A DNA stretch of 64,000 nt from Candidatus Schekmanbacteria bacterium. GTDB taxonomy: Bacteria; CSSED10-310; JACPHN01. Made by a program: the position numbers and the translations under genes. The number at the start of each line of letters is the position of its first letter. Within the stretch, counting starts at the first letter, position 1. Positions 9,362 to 17,904 of the stretch are shown in pieces. The notes under the pieces are model-generated. The model did no database searches and was not told the origin of the DNA. It saw nothing but the letters and a program-made list of their open reading frames with translations. The DNA lies in assembly GCA_016188575.1 (NCBI GenBank), contig JACPHN010000150.1, positions 24,828 to 88,827 on the forward strand, given 5' to 3'.

Positions 9362-10432
9362 ATGAACGATGCAATCCGCGTGTTTCTCGTGGACGATTCT
9401 GCGCTCGTCCGCCGGCTCTTGCGCCGGACGATGGATGAGCAGAGTGATCTCGTCGTTTGCGGCGACGCCGCGGATGGGCGGATGGCCGTCGAGATGATCG
9501 GGCGAAACGTTCCTGACCTTGTCGTGCTCGACGTGGAGATGCCCGTCATGGACGGGATCACCGCGCTCGGCCTCATCAAGAAGCAGCACCCCAAGCTCCC
9601 CGTCATCATGTTCAGCACGCTGACATCGCGCGGCGCCGCGGTGACGATCGAGGCGCTCAGTCGCGGAGCGGCGGACTACGTCACCAAGCCAACTGGAAAG
9701 GCGAGCCTCGAGGAATCGATCGCGGGTATTCGCGACGATCTCATCCCGCGCATCCGCGCGCTGGTTGGCACGGCGCGTAGGGCAGCGAGCCCCGACCGCG
9801 CTGCGGCCGCAGCAGCGATACCCGCACTGCTTCCCAAACGCCGGCTCACGTGTCAGCCCGCGGCGATCGTTGCCATCGGCGTCTCGACCGGAGGCCCCGA
9901 TGTGCTGCGGCAAATTCTTCCCGCCCTGCCGGCGACCTTGGCCGCGCCCGTGGTCGTCGTGCAACACATGCCCAAGATGTTCACAACGCTGCTGGCATCG
10001 AGCCTCGACGCGCGCTGCCCCCTGACCGTCCGCGAGGCGGCCGGTGGGGAAACAGTCGCCGCCGGCTCCGTGTGGATCGCCCCAGGCGGGTTGCATCTCG
10101 AAGTCGAGCGGAAGGATCGGACCGTGCTGTTGAAAACGCACACCGGCCCGCCGGAAAACTCATGTCGCCCCGCTGTCGACGTCTTGTTTCGCTCCGTGGC
10201 CAAGGCCTACGGGGAGCGCGCGCTGGCGGTCGTGTTGACCGGGATGGGCAGCGACGGCGCCAGTGGTGCCACGCACATCTACAACGGCGGTGGCCAGGTC
10301 CTCGTGCAGAACCAGGAGACCAGCGCCGTCTGGGGCATGCCCGGCGCCGTCGTGGAGAAAGGTGTTGCCGACGCCGTGTTGACACCCGCCGAGCTTGGCC
10401 GCGAAATCATCAGACGCGTCGCCGGCGCGTGA
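9362..10432 (+). CDS. cheB: Chemotaxis methylesterase/response regulator CheB
   Basis: A 356-residue protein with receiver domain (phospho-acceptor Asp57 in VLDVEMPVMDG, Lys109 in TKP), linker, and C-terminal methylesterase. The catalytic triad is visible as Ser175 (GVSTGGP), His202 (QHMPKMF) and Asp298 (TGMGSDGASG), close to the family spacing. It removes methyl groups from receptor glutamates and so resets sensitivity. GAAGGAA precedes the start; cheR follows 16 nt after the stop. Confidence 0.95.
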   Translation: MNDAIRVFLVDDSALVRRLLRRTMDEQSDLVVCGDAADGRMAVEMIGRNVPDLVVLDVEMPVMDGITALGLIKKQHPKLPVIMFSTLTSRGAAVTIEALSRGAADYVTKPTGKASLEESIAGIRDDLIPRIRALVGTARRAASPDRAAAAAAIPALLPKRRLTCQPAAIVAIGVSTGGPDVLRQILPALPATLAAPVVVVQHMPKMFTTLLASSLDARCPLTVREAAGGETVAAGSVWIAPGGLHLEVERKDRTVLLKTHTGPPENSCRPAVDVLFRSVAKAYGERALAVVLTGMGSDGASGATHIYNGGGQVLVQNQETSAVWGMPGAVVEKGVADAVLTPAELGREIIRRVAGA

Positions 10433-10448
10433 TCATGGGAGGCGGTCG

Positions 10449-11294
10449 ATGAGCATGCTGCCGCTGTTCAGCGCGTCTGAGGATGCGGCGGCGTTCATTC
10501 GCCGCATCGTGCGCGAGGAAACCGGCGTCAACCTTGGACCGGACAAACAATACCTCATCGACACCCGTCTTCAGCCCATTCTGCGCCAATACGGGCTGGC
10601 TTCGCACGGAGACCTCGTCGGCAAGCTCAGAAACGGCGCCGCCCGTGACGTCCTGCGGCGCGCGGTCATCGAGGCGCTGTTGACCCCGGAGACTTCCTTC
10701 TTCCGCGACCGGCACGTTTTTTCTTACCTCGAGAATCTCCTGCTTCCCAGTGTGATCGCGTCGCGCGCGGCGGAACGACAGCTCCGGATCTGGAGCGCGG
10801 CGTCGTCGAGCGGCCAGGAGATCTACAGCCTGGCCATGCTGCTCGCCGAGAAATTCCCGCAGCTTCGCGGATGGACAGTTTCGCTGCTGGCGACGGACGT
10901 CTCGGAACGGATTCTCGCGTATGCCAGGGCGGGGTGTTATACGCGATTCGAGGCGCAGCGCGGCCTCACGGAAGAGCAGAGGCGCAAGTACCTCATGGAG
11001 CGGGATGGGGACTTCCAGGTGCGCAAGGACTTGCGGCAACTGGTGGATTTCAGGATTCTCAACCTCACCGCGAAATGGCCGCCGCTGCCGCCGATGGACA
11101 TCATCCTGCTGCGCAACGTGCTGATTTACTTCAATGACGAGACGCGGCGGGATATCTTTGCGCAGGCTGCCTGTGCGCTACGGCGCGATGGGGTGTTGAT
11201 CCTGGGCGCCAGCGAGACGATCGTGCGGTCGGAATTCGGGTTCCGCCCGCGCCTGGGCACAGCGCCTGGGGTCTACGAGCGCACGGACGGTTGA
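10449..11294 (+). CDS. cheR: Chemotaxis protein methyltransferase CheR
   Basis: A 281-residue SAM-dependent methyltransferase with the N-terminal helical domain (about 1-85, RRIVREETGVNL) and the catalytic domain carrying WSAASSSGQEIYSLAML (SAM-binding loop; the family usually has CSTGEE here), LLATDVSERIL and DIILLRNVLIYF. It methylates receptor glutamates, opposing CheB. The start at 10449 is set by GGGAGG 6 nt upstream. It is the last gene of the chemotaxis operon and ends 27 nt from the convergent hybrid kinase. Confidence 0.94.
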   Translation: MSMLPLFSASEDAAAFIRRIVREETGVNLGPDKQYLIDTRLQPILRQYGLASHGDLVGKLRNGAARDVLRRAVIEALLTPETSFFRDRHVFSYLENLLLPSVIASRAAERQLRIWSAASSSGQEIYSLAMLLAEKFPQLRGWTVSLLATDVSERILAYARAGCYTRFEAQRGLTEEQRRKYLMERDGDFQVRKDLRQLVDFRILNLTAKWPPLPPMDIILLRNVLIYFNDETRRDIFAQAACALRRDGVLILGASETIVRSEFGFRPRLGTAPGVYERTDG

Positions 11295-11321
11295 GCCGTC
11301 GCGCGCGAGACTCCGAGACCG

Positions 11322-13058
11322 TCACTGCTGCCAGCGGCTGACCAGCTCGCGGAGCTCTTTCGGCGATACGGGTTTGGTCACGAAGTCGTCCATGCCCGCG
11401 GCCAGACACCGCTCGCGATCTTCCGGCAGGGCGTGCGCAGTGAGGGCGATGATAACCGCCCTGCGCCGGGGTTCCCGCGCTCGGATCTGGCGCGTGGCCT
11501 CGTAGCCGTTCAGCACCGGCATCTCGCAGTCCATGAGCACCAGGTCGAAGTCGCCGCTGCCGGCCGCGTCGACGGCCTCCCGGCCATCGGCAGCCATCGC
11601 GACCTGATGTCCGGCTCGCTTCAGAACCGCTGCGACCAGTTCTCGCGACGTTCCGTTGTCTTCGGCGACGAGGATGCGCCACGGCCGCGCCGCGACCTTC
11701 GCGGCAACGCCCGTCGAGGGCGCGGACGGCGCCGCGGCAGCCGCCGGCGGCCGGCGAAAAGGGAGCACTACCGCGAAGGTGCTGCCGGCGTCGGGAAGAC
11801 TGCGCACGGAGATCTCCCCCCCCATGAGCGCGACGAGCTCCCTGGCGATGGCGAGCCCAAGGCCGCTCCCCCCCGCCGGGCGCGGCGCCGCGCCGCATGC
11901 CTGGGCAAACGGCTCGAAGACAGCGGCCTGGTCCGCTTCGCAGATTCCGATTCCCGTGTCGCTGACCGTGAAACGCACCAAGACCTCATCCGCGGCCTCC
12001 GCTTCGAAATCGGTCCGGAGGGTAATCTCTCCCTTGTTCGTGAACTTCACTGCGTTACTCACCAAGTTCGCCAGCACTTGCCGGAGGCGCCCGGGGTCGC
12101 CGAGCACCGTGGCAGGGGCGGGGTAGCCCGCAGATGTCCTGAGCGTGAGCCGCTTGCGGGCCGCCACGGGGCCGTACAGCATCGCGACGCCCTCGACCAC
12201 CTGCGCGGGGTCGAATGGCTCACTCGCTACGGCCAGGCGATGCGCTTCGAGAGCAGAAAGGTCGAGGACATCGTTGAGAATGGACAAGAGGCTCCCGGAA
12301 GACGCCACGATGGCCTCTCCCCAGGCCTGCTGCTCGGCGCGCAGACCGCTTTCGACCAACAGCTCGGCCATCCCCAGCACGCCGTTCATGGGCGTGCGAA
12401 TCTCATGGCTCATGTTGCGCAGGAACGCGCTCTTGGCTCGGGTCGCGGCGTCGGCGGCTTCCTTCGCGCGGGCCAGCTCCTCGGCCTCTCTCTTGCGCTC
12501 GGTGATGTCCTCTTTGAAGCTGATATATCCCAGCACCGTGCCGTCGGCGGCGCAAACGGGGGAGATGGAGGCCATCTCCCAGTAGAGCTCGCCGCTCTTC
12601 TTGCGGTTGAGGAGCTCTCCGCGCCAAACCTGCCCGGCCGACAGGGCGCGCCACATCGCCTCATACACTGCGCGGTCCATCAGGCCGGACTTGAGGATGC
12701 GCGGGTTCTTCCCCACCGCCTCCGCTGCGGAGTAACCTGTGGTCCTGGTGAAGAAAGGGTTGACGTACTCGATGCAGCCGGCGGCATCGGTCATGACAAT
12801 GGAGGCGGCGCCTTGCTCGACGGCCGTCCACAGCTTGGCGCACAGGCTTTCCATGCTCTGACGTGCGGCGACCTGTGCGCGCAGCGACGCGTCGCGCGCC
12901 GCGCGCTGGCTACGCAACACCCGCGTTGCCTCGCGCTCTCCCGAGGCCTCCGAAATGTCGACGACGACGCACGAGTCCGGCGCAGCCGCCGCCGAGCCGG
13001 AGCCATCTGACCCGCCGCCGGCGCTCGTGGTCTCGGAAAAAAAGGATTCTTCACTCAT
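11322..13058 (-). CDS. PAS-containing hybrid sensor histidine kinase with C-terminal receiver
   Basis: A 578-residue cytoplasmic protein. Order: low-complexity N-terminus (1-30), a helix, PAS domain (about 75-190; IEYVNPFFTRTTGYS and the PAC end GYISFKEDITERK), HisKA with His218 in FLRNMSHEIRTPMNG, HATPase (GSGLGLAIAREL), and receiver (about 455-578) with phospho-acceptor Asp510 in LVLMDCEMPVLNG. No membrane segment is present. Its ATG at 13058 overlaps the TGA of iscB as ATGA, and the HEARO element is inserted exactly upstream, so its own ribosome-binding site has been moved away; translation may now depend on coupling to iscB. It is convergent with cheR; a link to the chemotaxis pathway is possible but not shown. 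Confidence 0.9.
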   Translation of the reverse strand: MSEESFFSETTSAGGGSDGSGSAAAAPDSCVVVDISEASGEREATRVLRSQRAARDASLRAQVAARQSMESLCAKLWTAVEQGAASIVMTDAAGCIEYVNPFFTRTTGYSAAEAVGKNPRILKSGLMDRAVYEAMWRALSAGQVWRGELLNRKKSGELYWEMASISPVCAADGTVLGYISFKEDITERKREAEELARAKEAADAATRAKSAFLRNMSHEIRTPMNGVLGMAELLVESGLRAEQQAWGEAIVASSGSLLSILNDVLDLSALEAHRLAVASEPFDPAQVVEGVAMLYGPVAARKRLTLRTSAGYPAPATVLGDPGRLRQVLANLVSNAVKFTNKGEITLRTDFEAEAADEVLVRFTVSDTGIGICEADQAAVFEPFAQACGAAPRPAGGSGLGLAIARELVALMGGEISVRSLPDAGSTFAVVLPFRRPPAAAAAPSAPSTGVAAKVAARPWRILVAEDNGTSRELVAAVLKRAGHQVAMAADGREAVDAAGSGDFDLVLMDCEMPVLNGYEATRQIRAREPRRRAVIIALTAHALPEDRERCLAAGMDDFVTKPVSPKELRELVSRWQQ

Positions 13059-14395
13059 CGGGTCTCCGGCGCGGAAACCTCGGCATTCATGCCGGGGAGG
13101 AAGCGCCTCTTTCCTTGGTTGTAGGTGTAGCCGTCGGCTCGTTGGAGCAGGCGGCAGTGTTTGTGCGAAATGCCCTGGACAGTACCAGCGACCGTTTGGA
13201 TGTTGAAGCTGCCCGTAGCACGTATCGCAACGCGCCCAACGTACGTGCCGACTTTTTTGCCTTGTGATACAACCGCGCGGACCAAATCGCCGGTTGCAAA
13301 ACCGTGTACACGCTTCTGCCGCATCAAATAGCCGCGCGGAAAGCCAAACTTGTCGACGCGCGTTCGCTGATAGCTGCCACGGCCACTGGCCTTGATCGCC
13401 AGTACGGGCTGCTGCCAACCCACGACGCGCTCGACCTCGCCCACGCAGACTGCGTCTAGCACGTGCGCCTTCGGGATACCGAATCGTGTGCGGTTCCACT
13501 TGGTTCGGCCGCCGCTACCGACCTGGAGGTCCAGGCCGGTGCTTGCGAGCGCTTGCCAGAGAACACGCCGTGTGACATTGACCGCGGCCGCGGTTGCCAG
13601 CGGCGCTTTCGCGGTCGCGAGAACATGCGCCAGTCGCTTGCTGTCGCGTTTGAGGAGCTCGCGGACGTCGTGACTGCCCTTGCGTTCGTTACACGGCCGA
13701 CAGGCGAGCGTGAGGTTGCACGCCCGATCGCTGCCACCACGTGACTTCGGCACGATGTGCTCGATCTGTAGCGGTACGTTTTCGGCGTCGCAATAAGCAC
13801 AGTGCCGACCCCACTTTTCGAGCAGGTACTCGCGCAGCTCGTAGCCGGCGAGCTCGCCTTGCTGGTACTCGACACCCGCGATCTCTGGGTTCTGCATCGC
13901 CTGGGTATCGAAGCGCACGGTTTCGACGGACACGGCGCTGATCGGGCAAAGCTTTCGATAGCGTCCAACCCAGGCCAGCACGTTGTCGAGCCGGCAGCGA
14001 AGACTTGGTGGCAACCATCCCTCGCGCCGGCGCCGGTTGTTGAATCGCGGTGCTCGATAGCGCAGGTTGGTCGACCGCCGGCGCCGGCGATAGTTGCTCC
14101 GCTGCTCGACGTGCTTGCGCACGACCTCACCCCGGTGCTCGATCTCGGCCAGATGCAGAACATGTTGCGTGCTACCGTCCTCACGGGCGAGCGCCACCCC
14201 GGTCGTCTTGGCCCCCGGATCGAGTTTCAGTCGCACCGGCTCTACCACGCTGTCCTCGAGGACGCGATCGACCAGGCGGATCGTAAACGGGTGCAGGCGA
14301 TGCACCCGTGCCCGGCCCGCCGCGAGCAGCTTGCGCGCTCGCTTCTCCGTGCACGGCATCAGCGGCCGTTTGCGCCTGTCTAACACGAAAACCAT
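13055..14395 (-). CDS. iscB: IscB, RNA-guided RuvC/HNH endonuclease
   Basis: A 446-residue protein, normal for IscB, the OMEGA nuclease ancestral to Cas9. N-terminal PLMP domain (MVFVLDRRKRPLMP), RuvC-I with Asp59 (KLDPGAKTTGVAL), arginine-rich bridge region (103-124), RuvC-II with Glu158 (SVETVRFD), HNH domain (about 195-245) with two CXXC pairs and catalytic His213 in IEHIVPKSRGGSD, RuvC-III with His311/Asp314 (KAHVLDAV), and a C-terminal target-adjacent-motif-interacting part (about 330-446). All catalytic residues look present. The start at 14395 is chosen because the PLMP domain begins there and the other copy starts at the same point. The stop TGA overlaps the ATG of the downstream kinase. 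Confidence 0.93.
   Translation of the reverse strand: MVFVLDRRKRPLMPCTEKRARKLLAAGRARVHRLHPFTIRLVDRVLEDSVVEPVRLKLDPGAKTTGVALAREDGSTQHVLHLAEIEHRGEVVRKHVEQRSNYRRRRRSTNLRYRAPRFNNRRRREGWLPPSLRCRLDNVLAWVGRYRKLCPISAVSVETVRFDTQAMQNPEIAGVEYQQGELAGYELREYLLEKWGRHCAYCDAENVPLQIEHIVPKSRGGSDRACNLTLACRPCNERKGSHDVRELLKRDSKRLAHVLATAKAPLATAAAVNVTRRVLWQALASTGLDLQVGSGGRTKWNRTRFGIPKAHVLDAVCVGEVERVVGWQQPVLAIKASGRGSYQRTRVDKFGFPRGYLMRQKRVHGFATGDLVRAVVSQGKKVGTYVGRVAIRATGSFNIQTVAGTVQGISHKHCRLLQRADGYTYNQGKRRFLPGMNAEVSAPETR
13081..13094 (-). repeat. Right-end hairpin of HEARO copy 1
   Basis: CGGCAT-TC-ATGCCG, 22 nt inside the right boundary and within the last codons of iscB. Copy 2 has a hairpin of different sequence (CCACCGG-CTGAAC-CCGGTGG, 55696-55715) at the equivalent place, 19 nt from its boundary. 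Conservation of pairing with changed bases suggests a terminal structure like those recognised by IS200/IS605-type transposases. Confidence 0.55.
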
Positions 14396-14721
14396 CGTTA
14401 CATCCAATGCCTCCGAAGAGGCCCCCACAAAGGGCTCGTGACGCCGCCAAGCTGGCTTGCTCGACGGTCTCCCCTCGACCCTGTTGGACAGCAGCCCTGT
14501 GTGCACGCTCGTTTCGGACCGACCCTACGGCTTGTCTGCAACGCGCACTTACAGAATCCGAGGCTGAGGAAGCACCTCGGAGTGTTACTTTTGCTCTGTG
14601 TCCAACGTAGATGTTTCAACGATTGCCAATCTCAACAACTTGGTCTGGTCAACATGCAAGCCTCGCGGCTTGCGACCTTCCTCCGGAGCAAGCTCCGGCC
14701 TTCAGGCCGGGGTAGTTGACC
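14396..14721 (-). ncRNA. Omega-RNA (HEARO RNA) region of copy 1
   Basis: This 326-nt non-coding stretch directly 5' of iscB is nearly identical to the 325 nt before the broken iscB of copy 2. Visible structure, in RNA orientation: a closing stem GGTCAAC (5' end) with GTTGACC; hairpins CCGGCC-TGAA-GGCCGG, GGAGC-TT-GCTCC and GCAAGCC-GCGA-GGCTTGC inside it; CCGAGG...CCTCGG; and a last hairpin GCCTC-TTCG-GAGGC just before iscB, whose outer pair changes G-C to A-T in copy 2. In known IscB systems the guide is the host sequence just 5' of the conserved RNA, here 16 nt at 14722-14737 (GATGGATGACCGCTAT in RNA orientation). Confidence 0.85.
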
Positions 14722-15102
14722 ATAGCGGTCATCCATCTCCATCGTGCACGTCATGAATGGAGGTCCAGACTGCCACGACAGGAGCAGTAGGCTTGCCCAT
14801 GCGGGCTGTGAGGGTGTGCCACGTTGCCCGGGCCAACACGGTGCTGCACCTGACTGCCTACAGCGTCCGCTCATCCCTCCCTCCCGCTTCCGGCAGCAGG
14901 TGAGCTTCGACGTTCTACGCACGCGTGTTCGCGGCTCTCTGGCGGCGATCCTATCGCGTGGCGGACAGGCTGTCAATCTCGAGCCGCCGGTACGCCTCGA
15001 GGAATCGATCGAGGTTGCCTCGCACAACGTCCCCTGGTCCTTTCGGCGCTCTGCAATCTGTGCAAGACCGAAGCAGACCGTTCCTGGAAAGTCGGAGCAG
15101 GA
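14722..15102. other. Scrambled region upstream of HEARO copy 1
   Basis: This 381-nt stretch holds no intact gene. The HsdM-like frame continues through it without family resemblance. In another minus-strand frame a protein-like segment, about 15060-14955, reads GPGDVVRGNLDRFLEAYRRL and runs to a stop, which could be the 3' end of another gene; I do not recognise it. The first 16 nt next to the element are the putative guide of copy 1. It appears to be the product of past deletion or insertion. Confidence 0.4.
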
Positions 15103-15465
15103 GTCGAAGTCGAGCTGCTCGAGCACCTCGCGCATGTTCGGCGAGAAGCCCGCGAGGTAATTGCGGAGGTTCGCGGCGAGGTGAGGCGCGTCGCCGAGCA
15201 GTGCGTCGAAGTCGTGGAGCGAGGTGTTGTAGAAGGCGTAGCCCGACGCCTTCCGGAGTTGCGGCTCGCGGTTCTGGAGGCCCAATGCCTGGAGCTTGGC
15301 GTTCACCTCGCGCACCTTGGTACGCGTCGGCTCGCGGACGCAGTCGATGCGGCGGAGCACCGTGAATGGCAGGATGACGTCCTGGTACTTACCGCGCTTG
15401 AAGTGGTCGCGAATGAGGTCGGCGACCGACCAGATGAAGGTGACCTTCTCGGCGAAGTTCCCCAT
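15103..15465 (-). pseudogene. hsdM: Truncated HsdM, type I restriction-modification methylase N-terminus
   Basis: About 121 residues from MGNFAEKVTFIWSVADLIR match the N-terminal helical domain of type I methyltransferase subunits (FKRGKYQDVILPFTVLRRIDCV and LAGFSPNMREVLEQLDFD are hallmark segments). After that point the frame stays open, but the residues no longer resemble HsdM, and the SAM-binding and NPPF motifs are missing. No hsdS or hsdR is nearby. This is therefore a relic of a restriction system, cut near 15103, and non-functional as a methylase. Its neighbourhood with the IscB element suggests a small accessory-DNA patch inside the chemotaxis region. Confidence 0.8.
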
Positions 15466-15612
15466 GGGCGCCTTCTCTCAGCTCTCCGCGCCGGTCGAGC
15501 TCGCCGTCGAGGTGCTCTTGATATCACGGGACCGGTGCGGATGTCTACCGGTGCGGCGCGCAGTGCTCCACTTACGGCCGAATAGTCGGTGGTATCAGGA
15601 AGACGGCGCCCC

Positions 15613-17904
15613 CTACTCCTCCAGGCGAAAGCGCGCGGCGGACTCTCGCAAGCCCCGAGCCATGTCGCTGACGAGCTGCGCAGATGCGGCAACCTCGGCC
15701 ACCTGCCCGCGCATGTCGCCACTGATGTTGGCGATACGCTCGATGTCGCCCGCGACCTGGCTCGACGTGGTGGCCATCTCCTCGGCCGCGGCAGCGTTTT
15801 GCTCGGCAACCTCGCTCACGTTGCCGATCGCGGCAACCAGCATCTGCGCCGAGGAGCTGATCTGGCCCGCGGCATCAGAGATGGCGTCGAGCTGCGTCTG
15901 CACCGCCTCGGCGGCCTGCAGGATCTCGCCGAGCGACTGACCGGCGCGGCGCGCGCCGCTCACTCCGTGGTCGACCTCGCTCAGGACGTTGTCCATTGCG
16001 GCCAGCACATCCGCCACGGAGGAGAGCGTGCCGCGGATGATGCCGGCGACGTCACCCGCCTCGGACGCGGACTTCCTGGCAAGATTGCGGACCTCGCCGG
16101 CAACGACGGCGAAGCCTCTGCCGTACTGCCCCGCCCGGGCCGCCTCGATGGCGGCATTGAGCGCCAGCATGTTGGTTTGCGAGGCGATGTCGTCTATGGT
16201 TTCGACAATCTGGCCGACGCGGGCGGTGTGCGCGCTCATCGCCTTGATGTGTTGCGCGGCCTTGTCGACGCTGCTGCGGATGGCATCGAGCCGCTGCATG
16301 TTGCTGTGCACCATTGCCGCGCCGGCGCGGGCGAGCTCTGCTGCGGCCGTCGCGTTCGCCGCGCTGGAACGTACGCTGCGCACCACCTGCTGGACAACAG
16401 CGTCAATCTCACCGGTGAGCTCGGAAAGATCGTGAATGGACGCCGTTTGCACGTAGGTGCCCTTGGCGACACTATGGATGGCGAGCGACAGTTGCTCTAC
16501 CGACACCGCCGATTGCCCGAGGTTGCGGGATTGCTGGCCCATGGCGGCATCCGCCTGCACGGCGGTGCCTGCCAACTGCACCGCCGCAACCTGCAGGGCA
16601 TGGGCATTCCGGGTGAGCTGTGCCGCCAACTGGTGCAGATTTCTCGTCATCTCCTGAAACGCTCGACCGAGAGCATCGCGGGTGTTTTGGGGAGCGACGT
16701 CCACCGTGAGGTCGCCGCCGGCAATTTGCGCGGCGGCCTCCGCCATCGCGCCGAGATAGCGCGTCATGCGCGCCAGCGCCTGCCCCAGAGCATCGTCTTG
16801 CGAGCGCGATTGGACGGCCACGGCCACATCGCCTCGGGCCACGTCGTCGGCGATCGCCGCCATCGCGTCGAGGTACTCATGCATGCGGGCGAAGGCATTT
16901 CCAAGCGCGTCGCGATCCGAGCACGGCCGCGTTTTCGCCGAAAGATCGCCGTGGGCGATGCGATCCGCGGCCACGGCCATCGCCTCGAGGTATGCGGCCA
17001 TGCGCTGAAAGGAGTGCCCCAGGACATCATGTTCCGAACGCGGCTGCAGCTCCACGCGCAAGTCCCCGGTTGAAATGCGCTCGGCCGCCGCCGCCGCTTG
17101 CCGCATGTACGCCACCAGCCCCCGAAAGGCGCCCGCAACGTTCGCGAATTCGATGCCGCCGCGCAAGCGGATGTCGTGGTCAAAACGGCCGTCGCTCAGG
17201 ATCCGCGCGTCCTGTTGCAAGCTGTTGAGCGGGCGCAGCACCGCGAGGGTGATGCCGGCAAAAGCCAATGCGACAAAGGCCGCCGCACTGCCGACCACCA
17301 CCCCGAGCAGATTCAGAAAAGCGGCCCGCCGGTCCAGGTGCCGGCTGCTTTGATCGATCAGCGCTTCGACGAGCCCCAATGCGATGCGCTCACCGGCGCT
17401 GTCCCTGGCCAGGATCGGGTAGACGAACCCGTACCACTCTCCGTATTCGTCCGCGTACTCCACGCGGTGTGCGGAGGCGAGCTGCAAAAAGTCGTCGCCG
17501 AGGTGCTCGACGGCCGCGTGATGAGCCGCCGTGGCCGCAAAGAAAGGGTAGCCGACGCCCGTGGAGCTGTCGTCAACCCAGTAATAGAAGAAACTGTTCT
17601 CGCGGTAGTAGATCCCCAGCCACGCCAGGCCTCCCACGGTGACACATTGGTGCAGTACCGCCTTGACCGCGTTGTAGTCCGCCGTGTCGAGGTCAAGCGG
17701 AGCGCGGACGCGGCGCAGCGCGCTCTGATCGACCTCTTGAGCGGCCAGTCGCGCCGCCGCGAAGAGCCGTGCGTCGAGGTCGCGTCGCCATTGCTCGTCG
17801 TCATATTCGTACACGCGATATCCCGCGACGCTCACGGTGGCCACGCATAGTAGCACCAGCGGCGGCATGACCTTGGCTACGAGGGGCAGGCGGAGGCGAC
17901 TCAT
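15613..17904 (-). CDS. Membrane methyl-accepting chemotaxis protein with five tandem HAMP units
   Basis: A 763-residue receptor. TM1 (about 10-30), a periplasmic sensor (about 31-190) with aromatic-rich [17 protein letters not shown]2 (about 195-225), then a chain of five HAMP-like repeats each ending in a D-AL/G-F-RM--YL pattern (GRFDHDI, GDLRVEL, GDLSAKT, GDVAVAV, GDLTVDV), and the signalling domain with tip [20 protein letters not shown]. Single HAMP domains are usual; long poly-HAMP chains are less common and may act as a stacked signal converter. The ATG at 17904 shares its last base with the TAA of the upstream NHL lipoprotein (TAATG), which implies translational coupling. The ligand is unknown. 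Confidence 0.9.
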   Translation of the reverse strand: MSRLRLPLVAKVMPPLVLLCVATVSVAGYRVYEYDDEQWRRDLDARLFAAARLAAQEVDQSALRRVRAPLDLDTADYNAVKAVLHQCVTVGGLAWLGIYYRENSFFYYWVDDSSTGVGYPFFAATAAHHAAVEHLGDDFLQLASAHRVEYADEYGEWYGFVYPILARDSAGERIALGLVEALIDQSSRHLDRRAAFLNLLGVVVGSAAAFVALAFAGITLAVLRPLNSLQQDARILSDGRFDHDIRLRGGIEFANVAGAFRGLVAYMRQAAAAAERISTGDLRVELQPRSEHDVLGHSFQRMAAYLEAMAVAADRIAHGDLSAKTRPCSDRDALGNAFARMHEYLDAMAAIADDVARGDVAVAVQSRSQDDALGQALARMTRYLGAMAEAAAQIAGGDLTVDVAPQNTRDALGRAFQEMTRNLHQLAAQLTRNAHALQVAAVQLAGTAVQADAAMGQQSRNLGQSAVSVEQLSLAIHSVAKGTYVQTASIHDLSELTGEIDAVVQQVVRSVRSSAANATAAAELARAGAAMVHSNMQRLDAIRSSVDKAAQHIKAMSAHTARVGQIVETIDDIASQTNMLALNAAIEAARAGQYGRGFAVVAGEVRNLARKSASEAGDVAGIIRGTLSSVADVLAAMDNVLSEVDHGVSGARRAGQSLGEILQAAEAVQTQLDAISDAAGQISSSAQMLVAAIGNVSEVAEQNAAAAEEMATTSSQVAGDIERIANISGDMRGQVAEVAASAQLVSDMARGLRESAARFRLEE

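Larger units (their letters stand above)
13059..14721 (-). mobile_element. HEARO/OMEGA element, copy 1 (omega-RNA plus intact iscB)
   Basis: The ends are set by comparison with copy 2 at 54797-55734. Both begin (5' in element orientation) with GGTCAACTACCCCGGCC and end with TTTCCGCGCCGGAGAC plus two variable bases and G, immediately before ATGA. Outside these points the two loci are unrelated. The left part is the omega-RNA region, the right part iscB. A right-end hairpin lies at 13081-13094 (CGGCAT/ATGCCG). No TnpA transposase is present in the window, so the element is non-autonomous or immobile at present. Insertion lies directly before the start codon of the hybrid kinase. Confidence 0.82.

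Noticed and set aside
13059-13499. 147-codon upstream extension of the hybrid kinase
   Set aside because: This is the iscB gene read in another frame; kinase-like residues begin at the ATG at 13058.
14396-14506. 37-codon upstream extension of iscB
   Set aside because: It lies within the conserved omega-RNA region and the second copy does not preserve it as protein.
13055-14721. Cas9 or CRISPR locus
   Set aside because: The RuvC/HNH protein is too small and has the PLMP domain of IscB; no CRISPR repeat array, cas1 or cas2 is present in the window.
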